A stretch of DNA of 64,000 nt, from assembly GCF_037081835.1 (NCBI RefSeq), contig NZ_CP146516.1, positions 62,001 through 126,000 on the forward strand, given 5' to 3'. Made by a program: the position numbers and the translations under genes. The notes below the pieces were generated by a model that saw only the letters and a program-made list of their open reading frames with translations, made no database searches and was not told the DNA's origin. Shown here one piece after another: positions 44,769 through 54,640 of the stretch; position 1 is the stretch's first letter, and the number at the start of each line of letters is the position of its first letter. This DNA comes from Spirobacillus cienkowskii (lineage in GTDB: Bacteria > Bdellovibrionota_B > Oligoflexia > Silvanigrellales > Silvanigrellaceae).

Positions 44769-47041
44769 ATTTTAATTTTGTGCAAAAAACAATCAATATT
44801 ATTTATTTTGGCTCAATTGGTGTGATTTTATTGTTTTTATTATTATTGTTTTTAATAACCTATTATCAACTTAAAAAAGAAAACTTACATTTAATCGAAG
44901 AAAAAAAGAATCAAATTTTTAAAATTTATACCAATGATGTTTTTCAGCGGATTCAGCTATTAAGCAATTCTACTCCATTTGTTGATTATTTAAATTCGGG
45001 GCCGTTTTCAAGAAGTGAGCTTGAAATCGAGGTGCTCTCTAATTTTAGTCATTATATTAGCGAAGAAATTACTGGTTTTCAGCTGGTTGATACAACGTTT
45101 AAAAATATTTTAGAAGTGGGTAAAAAAAGTGATGCTTATGTGTTATTAAAACTTTGCTACATTAACGGAAAACTAGATATTAACTATGGCCGTTGCTTGG
45201 GCAATATTTATGTGTATTTTGATAAAAATTTAATGTTTGAAAAAATTAAAAAAATAGAACCCACGGTGCTTGCCTGTAAAAATTGTACTCCATATTTAAT
45301 AAATAACGGAGAAGTTATACATGATTTGTATGTGATAAAAAATAACAATGTTGCTATTGCCTTTACAGTAAAGGTGCAAAGTTATATAAATACATTTATT
45401 TGTGTAATAGCAGTGGTGTTTTTTATAATGCTTATTTGTTTTGTTTCTTACTATTTAAATAAGCGGTATTTAAAAAAGTACATTTATGTTCCTTTAAATA
45501 AATTATTTGATTTTGTTATTAATAATAGCAATAGGGGAGATTTTTGTTTAGAAGAGGTAGAAGGGATTGCAAATAAAATTGATGCATTAAAAGCAGAAAT
45601 TATTTTAAAAGAAAAGCTTAAAAAACAAAACGAACTCACCCGCCTTGCCCAGGTTGCGCACGATATCCGTTCGCCACTGATTGCGCTAAATAGTTTTTTT
45701 ACAAAAAATTTAGAATTACCAGAAGATAGCAGAATTATGCTAAGAAGCGCCTTACAAAGAATGCAAGACATTGCAAATAATCTTATCTTGCAGCATCAAA
45801 ATATTATCAATGAAGATGAAAATAAAAATGCCAATGTGCTTGATGAAGATCTGTCTTCGCAACTTATTTCAAGCTTAATGGATTCGTTAATTTCTGAAAA
45901 ACGCATGCAATATCGTGATAATCTTGGTGTCGAAATTCAGGGTAGTTTTGGCGAAAATGCGTATGGCTTGTTTGCAAAAATTCAACCTAAAGAATTTAAG
46001 AGAGTGTTATCAAATCTTATTAATAATGCAGTGGAGTCGCTTCAAAGTAGAGGCAGTGTGAGTGTGGAATTGAGTTCTCACTTAGAACGTGTTTTTTTAA
46101 ATATTATAGATAACGGTAAAGGAATTCCTCCAGAAATTTTACCAAAGCTTATGAATCATGGAGCAACGTTTGAAAAAAAAGGGGGAAGTGGTTTTGGTTT
46201 GTATCACGCTAAAACTACAGTAGAAAAATGGAATGGCAACCTAGATATTACCTCTGATGTTGGAAAGGGTACGAAGGTGTGTTTGTCACTACCTAGGGTG
46301 CTAGAACCATACTGGTTTGTGTCTGTGTTAGAAATAGAAAAAAATTCAACCATTGCCGTGATTGATGATGATGCTTCGATTCATAATATTTGGAATGAGC
46401 GCTTTCATAATGCATTATCAAACGAAAAATCAATTGCCATTATTCATTTTTCGAATCCAACAGATGTCATAAACTGGTATGAAAAACGTGAAAATGAGCA
46501 AAATAACAAAACCTTGTTTTTGTGTGATTATGAGTTTATCAATCATAGTTTAAATGGGATCGATTTAATTCAAAAATTAAAAATAGAACGGCAGTCGGTA
46601 CTGGTCACAAGCCGCTATGAGGACGAAGGATTTCCTGATCACTGCAACAAATTAGGGATTAAAATGATTCCGAAGGGGCTTACATTTTATGTGCCAATAT
46701 CGGTAATTGAAGCTGAAGCAAAGCAAAAGATTGATGCAATATTAATTGATGATGATGATATTATTCATATGAACTGGAAGGCTTCGTCTATTGATAAACA
46801 GGTTGCCTATTATTTTAATTCGCATGATTTTTTTAAAGAATGTGCAAAATACGATAGCAATACACCAATATATATTGATTATAATTTAAACGAAGATTTA
46901 AAAGGCGACGAAATTGCTAAAAAAATTTATAATGCAGGATTTAAAAATATTATTTTGGCAACATTGTGCCCTTTAGGACACTTTAAAAAAATGGAATGGA
47001 TTAAAGAAGTGCGCGATAAAGATCCGCCTTGGATTTGTTAA
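44735..47041 (+). CDS. Hybrid histidine kinase with two C-terminal receiver-like domains
   Basis: 768 residues. Two membrane helices (about 14-42 and 205-230) enclose a periplasmic sensor of about 160 residues with several Cys, including CKNC. A linker of HAMP-like length leads to a dimerisation/phosphoacceptor helix (AQVAHDIRSPL, His near 309) and an ATPase domain with NLINNAVESL, DNGKGIPPEI and GGSGFGLYHAK. Two REC-like domains follow: IAVIDDDAS...CDYEF, and ILIDDDDI...YIDYNL. The second lacks the usual Lys and ends in KDPPW. It overlaps the fourth binding-protein gene, and no partner regulator is adjacent. A phosphorelay triggered by the binding proteins is the inferred role. Confidence 0.85.
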   Translation: MAKDKNSLKTVNFNFVQKTINIIYFGSIGVILLFLLLLFLITYYQLKKENLHLIEEKKNQIFKIYTNDVFQRIQLLSNSTPFVDYLNSGPFSRSELEIEVLSNFSHYISEEITGFQLVDTTFKNILEVGKKSDAYVLLKLCYINGKLDINYGRCLGNIYVYFDKNLMFEKIKKIEPTVLACKNCTPYLINNGEVIHDLYVIKNNNVAIAFTVKVQSYINTFICVIAVVFFIMLICFVSYYLNKRYLKKYIYVPLNKLFDFVINNSNRGDFCLEEVEGIANKIDALKAEIILKEKLKKQNELTRLAQVAHDIRSPLIALNSFFTKNLELPEDSRIMLRSALQRMQDIANNLILQHQNIINEDENKNANVLDEDLSSQLISSLMDSLISEKRMQYRDNLGVEIQGSFGENAYGLFAKIQPKEFKRVLSNLINNAVESLQSRGSVSVELSSHLERVFLNIIDNGKGIPPEILPKLMNHGATFEKKGGSGFGLYHAKTTVEKWNGNLDITSDVGKGTKVCLSLPRVLEPYWFVSVLEIEKNSTIAVIDDDASIHNIWNERFHNALSNEKSIAIIHFSNPTDVINWYEKRENEQNNKTLFLCDYEFINHSLNGIDLIQKLKIERQSVLVTSRYEDEGFPDHCNKLGIKMIPKGLTFYVPISVIEAEAKQKIDAILIDDDDIIHMNWKASSIDKQVAYYFNSHDFFKECAKYDSNTPIYIDYNLNEDLKGDEIAKKIYNAGFKNIILATLCPLGHFKKMEWIKEVRDKDPPWIC

Positions 47042-47916
47042 AGTGAGTTATTAAAAAAAGTAGTTGCATCTTGATAATTTGTGACACTACCCAATTTTCT
47101 CACATTTTGTAACAGAGTGGTATCTAAATTTACCACAAGCCAGCCAATTTCGTTGACAGCCTTTTTGCCAATAATTCCATTAGGCGGAAAGCCAAGATCG
47201 GGGGTTGCATAACAGCTGCAATAGCCTCCGCTATCATAAATGATGTCGCACCAATCTAAGTAACAAGTAATGCTTGAAACAACTGTGTAAATTTGGTTTT
47301 CTAATGCTCGCGCTTGAGCGCCAATATTAACCCGATGCAAGCCAGAAACTGCATCGGTGCAAGAAGGGATCAGTAAAATATCCATTCCCTTGTGGGCGCT
47401 GTCATAAATTAAAAACGGAAATTCAGAATCATAACAAATTTGAATGCCAAAATTAATATTGTTAATTTTAAACAATTGCATTGCTTTGTGTTTATAATTA
47501 AGGTTTAAATTTGCTCGCTCATAGGGGGTTGGAATTAATTTATCTTGATATCCTTCTACACCTTTGTAAGGGCTAACCCAATAACAGCGATTGCTTAAAA
47601 TATTATTTTCGATAATAGGAAAACTAGGGGTGACAATGTGGCAATTATTAATTTTTGCCAATTTTTCAAAGGTTGTAATAAATTTATGATGCAAGTGCTG
47701 AATTGCCTGCACTTGGCTTAATGGATTTTGATTTTTAATATCTTTATTGCATAAAATAAGCTCAACAGAACCATATTCTGGGTAAAGTAACAAATGTGGT
47801 TTTTGTGCAGCGACTTCGCCATAAAATGCAAATTGTTTGCTTTCCCACTCGGCAAATGAATTTAAAGTTTCTGCCAAATATTGACTTGTTGCAATGATTA
47901 TTTGATTGTTGCTCAT
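47038..47916 (-). CDS. Nitrilase-superfamily carbon-nitrogen hydrolase
   Basis: 292 residues with the Glu-Lys-Cys triad: E47 in LLLYPEYGS, K126 in YQDKLIPTPYERA and C161 in FGIQICYDSEFP. This superfamily cleaves amides or nitriles. The sequence belongs with the aliphatic-amidase/N-carbamoyl group in layout, but no substrate is assigned. It converges on the kinase gene with a 4-bp overlap and follows the SnoaL-GNAT gene by 13 bp. Confidence 0.88.
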   Translation of the reverse strand: MSNNQIIIATSQYLAETLNSFAEWESKQFAFYGEVAAQKPHLLLYPEYGSVELILCNKDIKNQNPLSQVQAIQHLHHKFITTFEKLAKINNCHIVTPSFPIIENNILSNRCYWVSPYKGVEGYQDKLIPTPYERANLNLNYKHKAMQLFKINNINFGIQICYDSEFPFLIYDSAHKGMDILLIPSCTDAVSGLHRVNIGAQARALENQIYTVVSSITCYLDWCDIIYDSGGYCSCYATPDLGFPPNGIIGKKAVNEIGWLVVNLDTTLLQNVRKLGSVTNYQDATTFFNNSL

Positions 47917-47929
47917 AAAAAAATTTTAC

Positions 47930-48949
47930 TTAAAACCTTTCCCATTTTTTTAGCATAAATTGCATTGTTTTTTGCGTTTCATTTTTTTCTCCGATATCTT
48001 GCCAAGAAAAAAATGAAGTGAGTTTTTTGTCTTTAAAGTAACGGTGACTATTCCATAAGGCATATAATTTATTATCAATTGTATTGTTAATGTTTAAAGA
48101 ATTGCTGTCTCTTACAACATGACAAAACGTAGTATAATTTATATTTTTATACGATAACGCAAATAATTCACGATGAATAAAAAATTTGTGACCTATGCCA
48201 CTATTTTGAAAGCGATCGAGCAAAACACTTTCACCAAAATATACTATATTATTAATATTATAATTTTGCGCTAAAAATGGTTGCTTTACTTCTTGGTAAG
48301 AGTCTTGCATTAGAATTGCTGTCGCACCGCCAACAAGTTCGTTATTGTAAAATGCGCCAATGAGTACAGAATTTTGTGATTGCAAATATGCATTAAGGTA
48401 TTCTTTTTCGTAGTTAATACTGCCATCATAAAGATATGGGTAATTTTTAAATATATTAATTCTTAAGTGAGCAAATTCCTCAAGGTGTTTATGAATTTGC
48501 TCGCCAAATAGCGGTTTTATTGTAACATTATTTTTTATAGGATTAATTTGGTTGAGCCACTCTGTTACGTTATAGTAATTAGAGACTCTACTAATTTTGT
48601 TATTTTTTATTTCAAAAAAACAACCTACATTTAATAAATAGGTTTGATTGCTTGCCTCTGGTAAACCTGGCGCTGTATTCACGTAATTGCCAAGTACCAC
48701 AAACTCTGCAGTTGCTTTAAGGCCATCTTCTGATACCAAAATTGTAAGATTATCAATTGCTTCTTGGTAGTAAGAAGCCATTTTAACAAGAAAATCGTAA
48801 AACTTAGTTTTGCCAATCTCTACATGGCCTTGATTGATTTCATGAATAACATTTTCACAAAGTAGTTCTGCCATGTTGTTGTAGTTTTTATTATTAAAAC
48901 AACCGTAGTAAGTTTTTATAAGATTGTGCGTATTGTGAACAGGGTTCAT
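47930..48949 (-). CDS. SnoaL-like/GNAT fusion protein
   Basis: Residues 1-135 resemble an NTF2/SnoaL-like domain (YYGCFNNKNYNNMAELL, EINQGHVEIGK, then GCFFEIKNNKISRVSNYYN). Residues 150-339 form a GNAT-type acetyltransferase with GESVLLDRFQNSGIGHKFF as the acetyl-CoA-binding segment. In other bacteria I have seen these two domains as adjacent separate genes beside a nitrilase-type gene; here they are fused and the nitrilase gene is 13 bp downstream. A joint small-molecule modification pathway is likely; substrate unknown. Confidence 0.78.
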   Translation of the reverse strand: MNPVHNTHNLIKTYYGCFNNKNYNNMAELLCENVIHEINQGHVEIGKTKFYDFLVKMASYYQEAIDNLTILVSEDGLKATAEFVVLGNYVNTAPGLPEASNQTYLLNVGCFFEIKNNKISRVSNYYNVTEWLNQINPIKNNVTIKPLFGEQIHKHLEEFAHLRINIFKNYPYLYDGSINYEKEYLNAYLQSQNSVLIGAFYNNELVGGATAILMQDSYQEVKQPFLAQNYNINNIVYFGESVLLDRFQNSGIGHKFFIHRELFALSYKNINYTTFCHVVRDSNSLNINNTIDNKLYALWNSHRYFKDKKLTSFFSWQDIGEKNETQKTMQFMLKKWERF

Positions 48950-49273
48950 AATATGTTCCTTGTAATTTTTTTATTAAGACATTCATATAACTATAAATAT
49001 TAAGAATGCTTTAAGATTATTATACAAATTTAAAAAAAATGCAATAAAATTTTACTATGTTATGGATTTATAAAATTTTACAATATTAAAAATATTATAA
49101 ACTAAATTTTTTTAAAATTAAAAAGTTTAATAATATTATATAATAATCAATAATTTTTGAATCCCAAACATAATTTTAATTATAAAAAAACTATTTTCTT
49201 CATGTATTATTTAATATACTTTATTTTCTGATTGTTATGCTGCACATCAGAAATTTAGAGGCTATTAGAAATT
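48950..49273. other. 324-bp divergent intergenic region
   Basis: Very AT-rich gap between the SnoaL-GNAT gene and ntrY, expected to hold promoters for both. TATACT at 49215-49220 and TATGCT near 49235 are -10-like, but no good -35 pairs with them. I see no ORF, RNA gene or clear repeat. Confidence 0.5.
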
Positions 49274-51445
49274 ATGAAATATCGTTCTAGATTATATGCA
49301 ATATTTGTTTGGGTATTTTTTGCAATTATTATTGCTGTTACTGGAGCATGGCTAGAAAGTCATATTGTTAAAGATGGAGCTGTATTTGGCAGTAAGTTTT
49401 TTGGTAGTTCAATATTTTTGTTTTTTTCGGCAGTGAATATTAATGTTATTCTTTTATTATTATTTGTATTTTTAACTTTTCGGAGCGGCGTAAAATTAAT
49501 TGTCGAAAATGCTCATGGTGCTTTTGGAAGCAAGCTAAATACTAAACTTGTGACTGCTTTTTTGTTTTTTTCTTTATTGCCAACAGTTATACTTCTTTAT
49601 GTATCTACAAAGTTTGTCAATACTAATTTTGAAAAATGGTTACCATCAAACTTTGTAGAAGCCACTGAAGAAACATTAAATAGCGAATCAAAGTATCAAA
49701 CCCAAATTTCAAAGTTATTTAATAATCAGTATCCAACAAAAGATAATTTAGAGTCTTTTGATTTTGTAAAAGATAAAAGAAAAGATAAATTAATATATAT
49801 CTCTAAAAATGAAAAACTTGATGAAAAAATTATTTTAAATGTAATCGAAAAAAATCAATTGCAAGTAGGTATAAAACCTGTATGGTTTGAGTTTGGTAAA
49901 GATAGAATGATTTTAATGAAGTCAAATTCTAATTTTATTTTTGGCATTATTTCACCTAAAATGCTGCACCCCCAATGGCTTCTCTTAAAATCAGAATACC
50001 CAGAATCGCAAAATGCTGCAAAGGTGTTAAAGCTTTCTTATTATGTGATGTTAGGGGTTATCACTCTGTTAATTGTATTTTCTGCAACTTGGCTTGGTTT
50101 TACTATTGCACGAGAAATTACTGTTCCTATGCAAATTTTATCTCAAGCAACAGAAAGTATTTCGCATGGAAATTATTCTGTAAAAATTGATGAAATTGTG
50201 TCTGATGATGAAATGGGTAAACTTGCATTAAATTTTAGATCAATGGTTGCTGATTTAAAATTAGAAAAAGAAAGAGCAGAATTATTTTCAAATGAAATTA
50301 AAAGAAAAGCGGATGAGCTGCAAATTAAATCAGAATATAATGAAGTCTTATTAAGAAACGTAAATGCCGCAGTCATTGCATTAAACCAAAATTTGATTGT
50401 TGAGTCTTGGAATCATAGAGCAGAAAGCATTTTTAAACTTAAAGAAGCCGATGCAATTGGTAGACACATTACCGAGCTTATAGAAAAAGATGTGTTTCAT
50501 AATGCCTTTGAAAAGGCGTTGCTAGAAGTGGCTGGCTCAACCAAAAAGCATATTGAGCAAGAGTGGGTTGGTAAAATTACTGAGCTCGAATACCAGCTTC
50601 AGGTTGCGGTTACCACATTATTATCGCCTCGGGGGCAAATGGTTAAAATTATCTTTATCAACGATATTACCGAGCTTGCAAAAGTGCAAAGAATGGCTGC
50701 TTGGAGAGATGTGGCACGAAGAGTTGCGCACGAAATTAAGAACCCATTAACCCCCATTAAATTAGGGGCTCAACGAATTGAGCGCAGATTTTCTGAGCGT
50801 TTTGAGGGGATAGAAAAAAGTATTTTTAAAGAATGTGTGCAGATAATTTTACAAAGCACAGAAAGTATTAGGCTTTTAGTTGATGAATTTATTAAGTTTT
50901 CGCGTATGCCCCATGCTTTTCTTGAAGAAGGGAATATTGTTGAGTTTGTGTATATGTCATTAAAAGGGTTTGTTGGAAATTCAGAAAATGTTCCTATGAT
51001 CTTTGAGCTAAAAATAGATGATGAATACATTAAATTAGAAAATGACGAACGAACAACAAAAAAACTGCCTGGGGTGATTTGTAAATTTGATAGAGACCAA
51101 ATTGTAAGAATGCTTGTCAACTTAATCTCAAATGCGGTGGTGGTATCGCAAGGCAAAGGCGTGCCTGTGGTTGTTTCTGTGGAATCTATGACGGGCTCAT
51201 CGATGTTAAAGATCAAGGTAAAAGATTATGGCGATGGACTTTCAAAAGAGGTGAGAAGTAGGCTTTTTGAGCCTTATTTTAGTACAAAAAAAACTGGAAC
51301 TGGGTTAGGTTTAGTGATAGCGAAACAAATTGTGGATGAGCATTTTGGTAGAATTTATGTTGAAGGTAATCATCCAAAAGGTACAGTTTTTATAGTAGAG
51401 ATTCCTGCAATAAATTTAAAAAAACACGAGGATAAATTAAGTTGA
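49274..51445 (+). CDS. ntrY: NtrY-like sensor histidine kinase
   Basis: 723 residues. Several N-terminal membrane helices (about residues 8-25, 45-65, 85-110 and 255-280) enclose an extracytoplasmic part. A HAMP domain, a PAS domain (NVNAAVIALNQNLIVESWN), the phosphoacceptor helix (ARRVAHEIKNPLTPIKL, His near 485) and a HATPase domain (DYGDGLSKEV, STKKTGTGLGL) follow. This is the NtrY layout, and the next gene encodes an NtrX-type regulator, overlapping by 4 bp. Known NtrYX pairs govern nitrogen, redox or envelope responses; which applies here is unknown. Confidence 0.88.
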   Translation: MKYRSRLYAIFVWVFFAIIIAVTGAWLESHIVKDGAVFGSKFFGSSIFLFFSAVNINVILLLLFVFLTFRSGVKLIVENAHGAFGSKLNTKLVTAFLFFSLLPTVILLYVSTKFVNTNFEKWLPSNFVEATEETLNSESKYQTQISKLFNNQYPTKDNLESFDFVKDKRKDKLIYISKNEKLDEKIILNVIEKNQLQVGIKPVWFEFGKDRMILMKSNSNFIFGIISPKMLHPQWLLLKSEYPESQNAAKVLKLSYYVMLGVITLLIVFSATWLGFTIAREITVPMQILSQATESISHGNYSVKIDEIVSDDEMGKLALNFRSMVADLKLEKERAELFSNEIKRKADELQIKSEYNEVLLRNVNAAVIALNQNLIVESWNHRAESIFKLKEADAIGRHITELIEKDVFHNAFEKALLEVAGSTKKHIEQEWVGKITELEYQLQVAVTTLLSPRGQMVKIIFINDITELAKVQRMAAWRDVARRVAHEIKNPLTPIKLGAQRIERRFSERFEGIEKSIFKECVQIILQSTESIRLLVDEFIKFSRMPHAFLEEGNIVEFVYMSLKGFVGNSENVPMIFELKIDDEYIKLENDERTTKKLPGVICKFDRDQIVRMLVNLISNAVVVSQGKGVPVVVSVESMTGSSMLKIKVKDYGDGLSKEVRSRLFEPYFSTKKTGTGLGLVIAKQIVDEHFGRIYVEGNHPKGTVFIVEIPAINLKKHEDKLS

Positions 51446-52845
51446 ATGCAACGCAAATAGCTGGAAAAATACTTGTTATAGATGATGAAAAAGATATTTG
51501 TACAACTTTATCGGGTATTTTATCTGACGAAGGTTACAAGGTTATTACTGCAAATAGTGCGGAATCTGGTATAAAACTCGCAAAAAGAGAACTACCAGAT
51601 GTGTGTTTTTTAGATGTTTGGTTACCAGATTCACAAGGAACAGAAACTCTAGAAAAAATTCGTGCAGTTAATCCTGATCTTTATATAATTATGATGAGTG
51701 GTCATGCAAATATAGAAACTGCTGTAAAATGCACGCGACTTGGAGCATTTGATTTTATTGAAAAGCCTTTAAGTCTCGAAAAAGTGCTATTGCATGTTCA
51801 AAATATTTTGCAAATGAAGGATTTAAAATTTGAAAATCAAAATTTAAAAAATAGATTTCAAAATAAATATACACTTCTTGGTAATTCTCAGTCTTTAAAA
51901 GAAATTATTTTAACTGTTGAAATGGTTGCAAAAAAAAATACAACTATTTTAATTACCGGCGAAAACGGAACAGGCAAAGAAAACGTTGCCCGTTTAATTC
52001 ATGAAAAATCAAATAGGTGTTCGAAGCCTTTTGTTGCTATCAATTGCGCGGCAATTCCGGATGAATTGATTGAAAGTGAATTATTTGGACATGAAAAGGG
52101 TGCATTTACAGGAGCGCATACATCTAAGCGAGGAAAATTTGAGCTTGCACATAGTGGTACTTTATTTCTAGATGAAATAGGTGACATGAGTTTAAAAACA
52201 CAAAGTAAGTTACTGAGAGCGTTGCAAGAGCAAAAAATTGAACGTATTGGCTCTGATGAAACGATTTCTGTTGATGCGCGAATAATTACTGCAACAAATA
52301 AAAATCTTGAAGAAGAAATAAAAAAAGGAAATTTTCGAGAAGATTTGTATTATCGTATTAACGTTATACCTATTCATCTTCCCCCTTTAAGGCAAAGAAT
52401 AGAAGATATAGAATTGATTTCATCTCATTATTTGTCTCTGTATTCTGCTGAAAATAGCATTAAAAATAAATCTTTTTCAAATACTTCTATTAATATTTTA
52501 AAATCTTATTCTTGGCCAGGAAATGTTAGAGAATTAAAAAATATAATGGAAAGACTTTCAATAATGGTTAAGTCTGATATTATCGAACCGCATCATCTTC
52601 CTCATCCTATAAATTGTATGCGTCAAGATAAAAACGAAGAACTAGAGAATTTGTTTAATCCATGTGATTTTAGAGAAGCACGAGCTCGATTTGAAAAAAT
52701 GTTTATTCAAAAAAAGCTGAGCGAATTTGATGGAAATGTTTCTAAAACCGCTGAAGCGATGGGTATGGAAAGAAGCCATTTGTATCGTAAAATGAGACAG
52801 CTTGATCTAATTAGCGAAAATGAAAAATCTACAGAAGAGGAATAA
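51442..52845 (+). CDS. ntrX: NtrX-like sigma-54-dependent response regulator
   Basis: 467 residues in three parts. The receiver domain has D14/D15 and phospho-acceptor D58 (CFLDVWLPD). The AAA+ domain has Walker A TGENGTGKE and the sigma-54 contact motif ESELFGHEKGAFTGAH. A C-terminal Fis-type helix-turn-helix follows (NVSKTAEAMGMERSHLYRKM). The TTG start overlaps the ntrY stop. Sigma-54 itself is not in the window. The helix-turn-helix and GAFTGA motif imply it activates sigma-54 promoters when phosphorylated by NtrY. Confidence 0.92.
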   Translation: MNATQIAGKILVIDDEKDICTTLSGILSDEGYKVITANSAESGIKLAKRELPDVCFLDVWLPDSQGTETLEKIRAVNPDLYIIMMSGHANIETAVKCTRLGAFDFIEKPLSLEKVLLHVQNILQMKDLKFENQNLKNRFQNKYTLLGNSQSLKEIILTVEMVAKKNTTILITGENGTGKENVARLIHEKSNRCSKPFVAINCAAIPDELIESELFGHEKGAFTGAHTSKRGKFELAHSGTLFLDEIGDMSLKTQSKLLRALQEQKIERIGSDETISVDARIITATNKNLEEEIKKGNFREDLYYRINVIPIHLPPLRQRIEDIELISSHYLSLYSAENSIKNKSFSNTSINILKSYSWPGNVRELKNIMERLSIMVKSDIIEPHHLPHPINCMRQDKNEELENLFNPCDFREARARFEKMFIQKKLSEFDGNVSKTAEAMGMERSHLYRKMRQLDLISENEKSTEEE

Positions 52846-52850
52846 TAAAT

Positions 52851-53981
52851 GTGAGAACTCTTTTTAAAATTTTTATTTTATTAATTTTATCAGTTTTGAC
52901 AATATATTTTATGTATTCTCAAGAAATTATTAATTTTTCTTCTTTGCGTCAGTCGTTTTATGATAATAAAAAAATTATTGTTTTTATAGCGTTTATTCAG
53001 ATTTTAAATATCTTGTTTTTAACTTTGAGATATTTTTCTTTGTTAAAAATATTTCAAATTCATGCAGCATTTAAAAATGTTTTGGCTTCAAATTATGTAA
53101 GTCTTGCAATAGGGCAATGGTTTCCTGGCGCGTTAGCTGTAATAGAAGTGTTAAGAATTGCATTAATGTTAGGTAGTCATAATAAGGCAGCAAACATTAA
53201 TGAATCTAATAAAATTATTGATGGAATAGAACAGGCTTTGACTGATTTGTCTCTTAAATCAAAGCTTGCCGCAGTATCGTTAATGGACAGACTCATTGGT
53301 TTTATTGTTATGCTTTTTATTGGATGTATAACAATATTATTTCTTTATTTTAAATCAGTTTATCAGAATCCTGGTAATTTAAATAATTTATTATTATTTT
53401 TATTGTTTAATTTTTCTCTTTTTGTTTTGATGTTGACTCTCCCTTTTCTTGCAAAATCTAAATTTTTTAGAAAAATTATCACTAGAATTGAAACTTTGTG
53501 TATTGTTACCTTTCGTAAAGGAATTTTAAATAAAATTTTTAGAAAATTTTTTAATGAGCTCAATTCTTTGTTTGACGTGCTGACGTTAGGAATTAAAAAA
53601 GTAACTTTATTTTGGGTTCCATTAATTTTAAGTTTTGTTTCTTTTATGTTAATGGGATTGGGACTATATTTATCTGGTGTTGCAATATCTGCGTCTATTC
53701 CTTTTTCGGCTATATTATCTGTTATTTCAATATTGTCTTTGGCATCGTTGTTACCTATTGGTTTAGGTGGCATGGGTGGAATGCAAATTGTGGCTATTTT
53801 AGTTTTTTCGATTTTTAATGTTTCTCCGCAGCATGCAAGTTCTGCGCAGTTATTGCAAACCGCAATTAGCCTTATTGCAATTACGTTTATGGGTTTGTTG
53901 TTTGCGAAGTTTAGTTCTGCGCAAATTTGCAAAGTACTTTCGCTCCAAAAAAATAAAGAAATTTTAACGCGAAAGATTTAA
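52851..53981 (+). CDS. LPG-synthase-TM/flippase-like membrane protein
   Basis: 376 residues with about eight membrane helices. The segment LPIGLGGMGGMQIVAILVF near residue 305 matches the conserved loop of the lysylphosphatidylglycerol-synthase transmembrane (UPF0104) family, found in MprF flippase domains and in stand-alone proteins. There is no aminoacyl-transferase domain. The GTG start follows ntrX by 5 bp, so it is probably in the same transcript. Lipid transport is a family-based guess. Confidence 0.78.
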   Translation: MRTLFKIFILLILSVLTIYFMYSQEIINFSSLRQSFYDNKKIIVFIAFIQILNILFLTLRYFSLLKIFQIHAAFKNVLASNYVSLAIGQWFPGALAVIEVLRIALMLGSHNKAANINESNKIIDGIEQALTDLSLKSKLAAVSLMDRLIGFIVMLFIGCITILFLYFKSVYQNPGNLNNLLLFLLFNFSLFVLMLTLPFLAKSKFFRKIITRIETLCIVTFRKGILNKIFRKFFNELNSLFDVLTLGIKKVTLFWVPLILSFVSFMLMGLGLYLSGVAISASIPFSAILSVISILSLASLLPIGLGGMGGMQIVAILVFSIFNVSPQHASSAQLLQTAISLIAITFMGLLFAKFSSAQICKVLSLQKNKEILTRKI

Positions 53982-54204
53982 ATGTATTCAATACTGCAAA
54001 AATTACACTCTAAAAAGTTTTAAAAATAACGCGCAATTTTAAAAAAATTATGATATTATAAAGTGAAATAAGTAGTTTCTAAGTTTGCTGTTGTTTTGGT
54101 GTTTTTGTAAGTGTCTATAATTGTTTACTTAATAACTGCTTAGAATTAACGTTCAGGAAAGATGGAGTTTTTCCTAATAAAAGGTGAAATAGAAAGGAGG
54201 TTTT

Positions 54205-54606
54205 ATGCAAGGAAAACTCTTTGAAAAGAATTATACATCTGGCAAAAATGCTGTAAATGACGCTTCATTAAAACTTATTAATGAATGGTTTCAGTATCAT
54301 ACAGAAATATGGCAAGAATATTTAAAGCAGTCTGATAGAGATATGAAAGCAAAGTTTGCTGAAAAAATTGAGAAATCGCTTGTTAAAGGTAAATTGCTTG
54401 TAGATTCATTGTCTAGCGAAATTAAAATTAATAAGAAGCCAAGTATTCCATTATCTGGGATGAATCGTTTTTCTTCTAGTGCTCACGAGCCTCGAATAGA
54501 AGTACGAAGAAACTTATTAGGTATTTCGTTTAAAGCAGAGTTGGGAACCAAAACCAACACTAAAAAAATTCCTTTACCGAGTAGAACATACTTAAAAAAG
54601 AATTAA
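54205..54606 (+). CDS. Small basic protein of unknown function
   Basis: 133 residues, Lys-rich, soluble. AAAGGAGG precedes the ATG. The first 75 residues are helical (a WFQYHTEIWQEYLKQSDRD core); the rest is Ser/Pro-rich and likely flexible. It is a single-gene unit between a 220-bp leader and a clear terminator, so it is probably well expressed. No family recognised. Confidence 0.7.
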   Translation: MQGKLFEKNYTSGKNAVNDASLKLINEWFQYHTEIWQEYLKQSDRDMKAKFAEKIEKSLVKGKLLVDSLSSEIKINKKPSIPLSGMNRFSSSAHEPRIEVRRNLLGISFKAELGTKTNTKKIPLPSRTYLKKN

Positions 54607-54640
54607 ATTATAAACATCTCTGTTCTGTTTTTAAGCGTAT

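Noticed and set aside
54155-54175. Short hairpin before the 133-residue gene
   Set aside because: A 6-bp stem only, with no T-run and no match to a known riboswitch.
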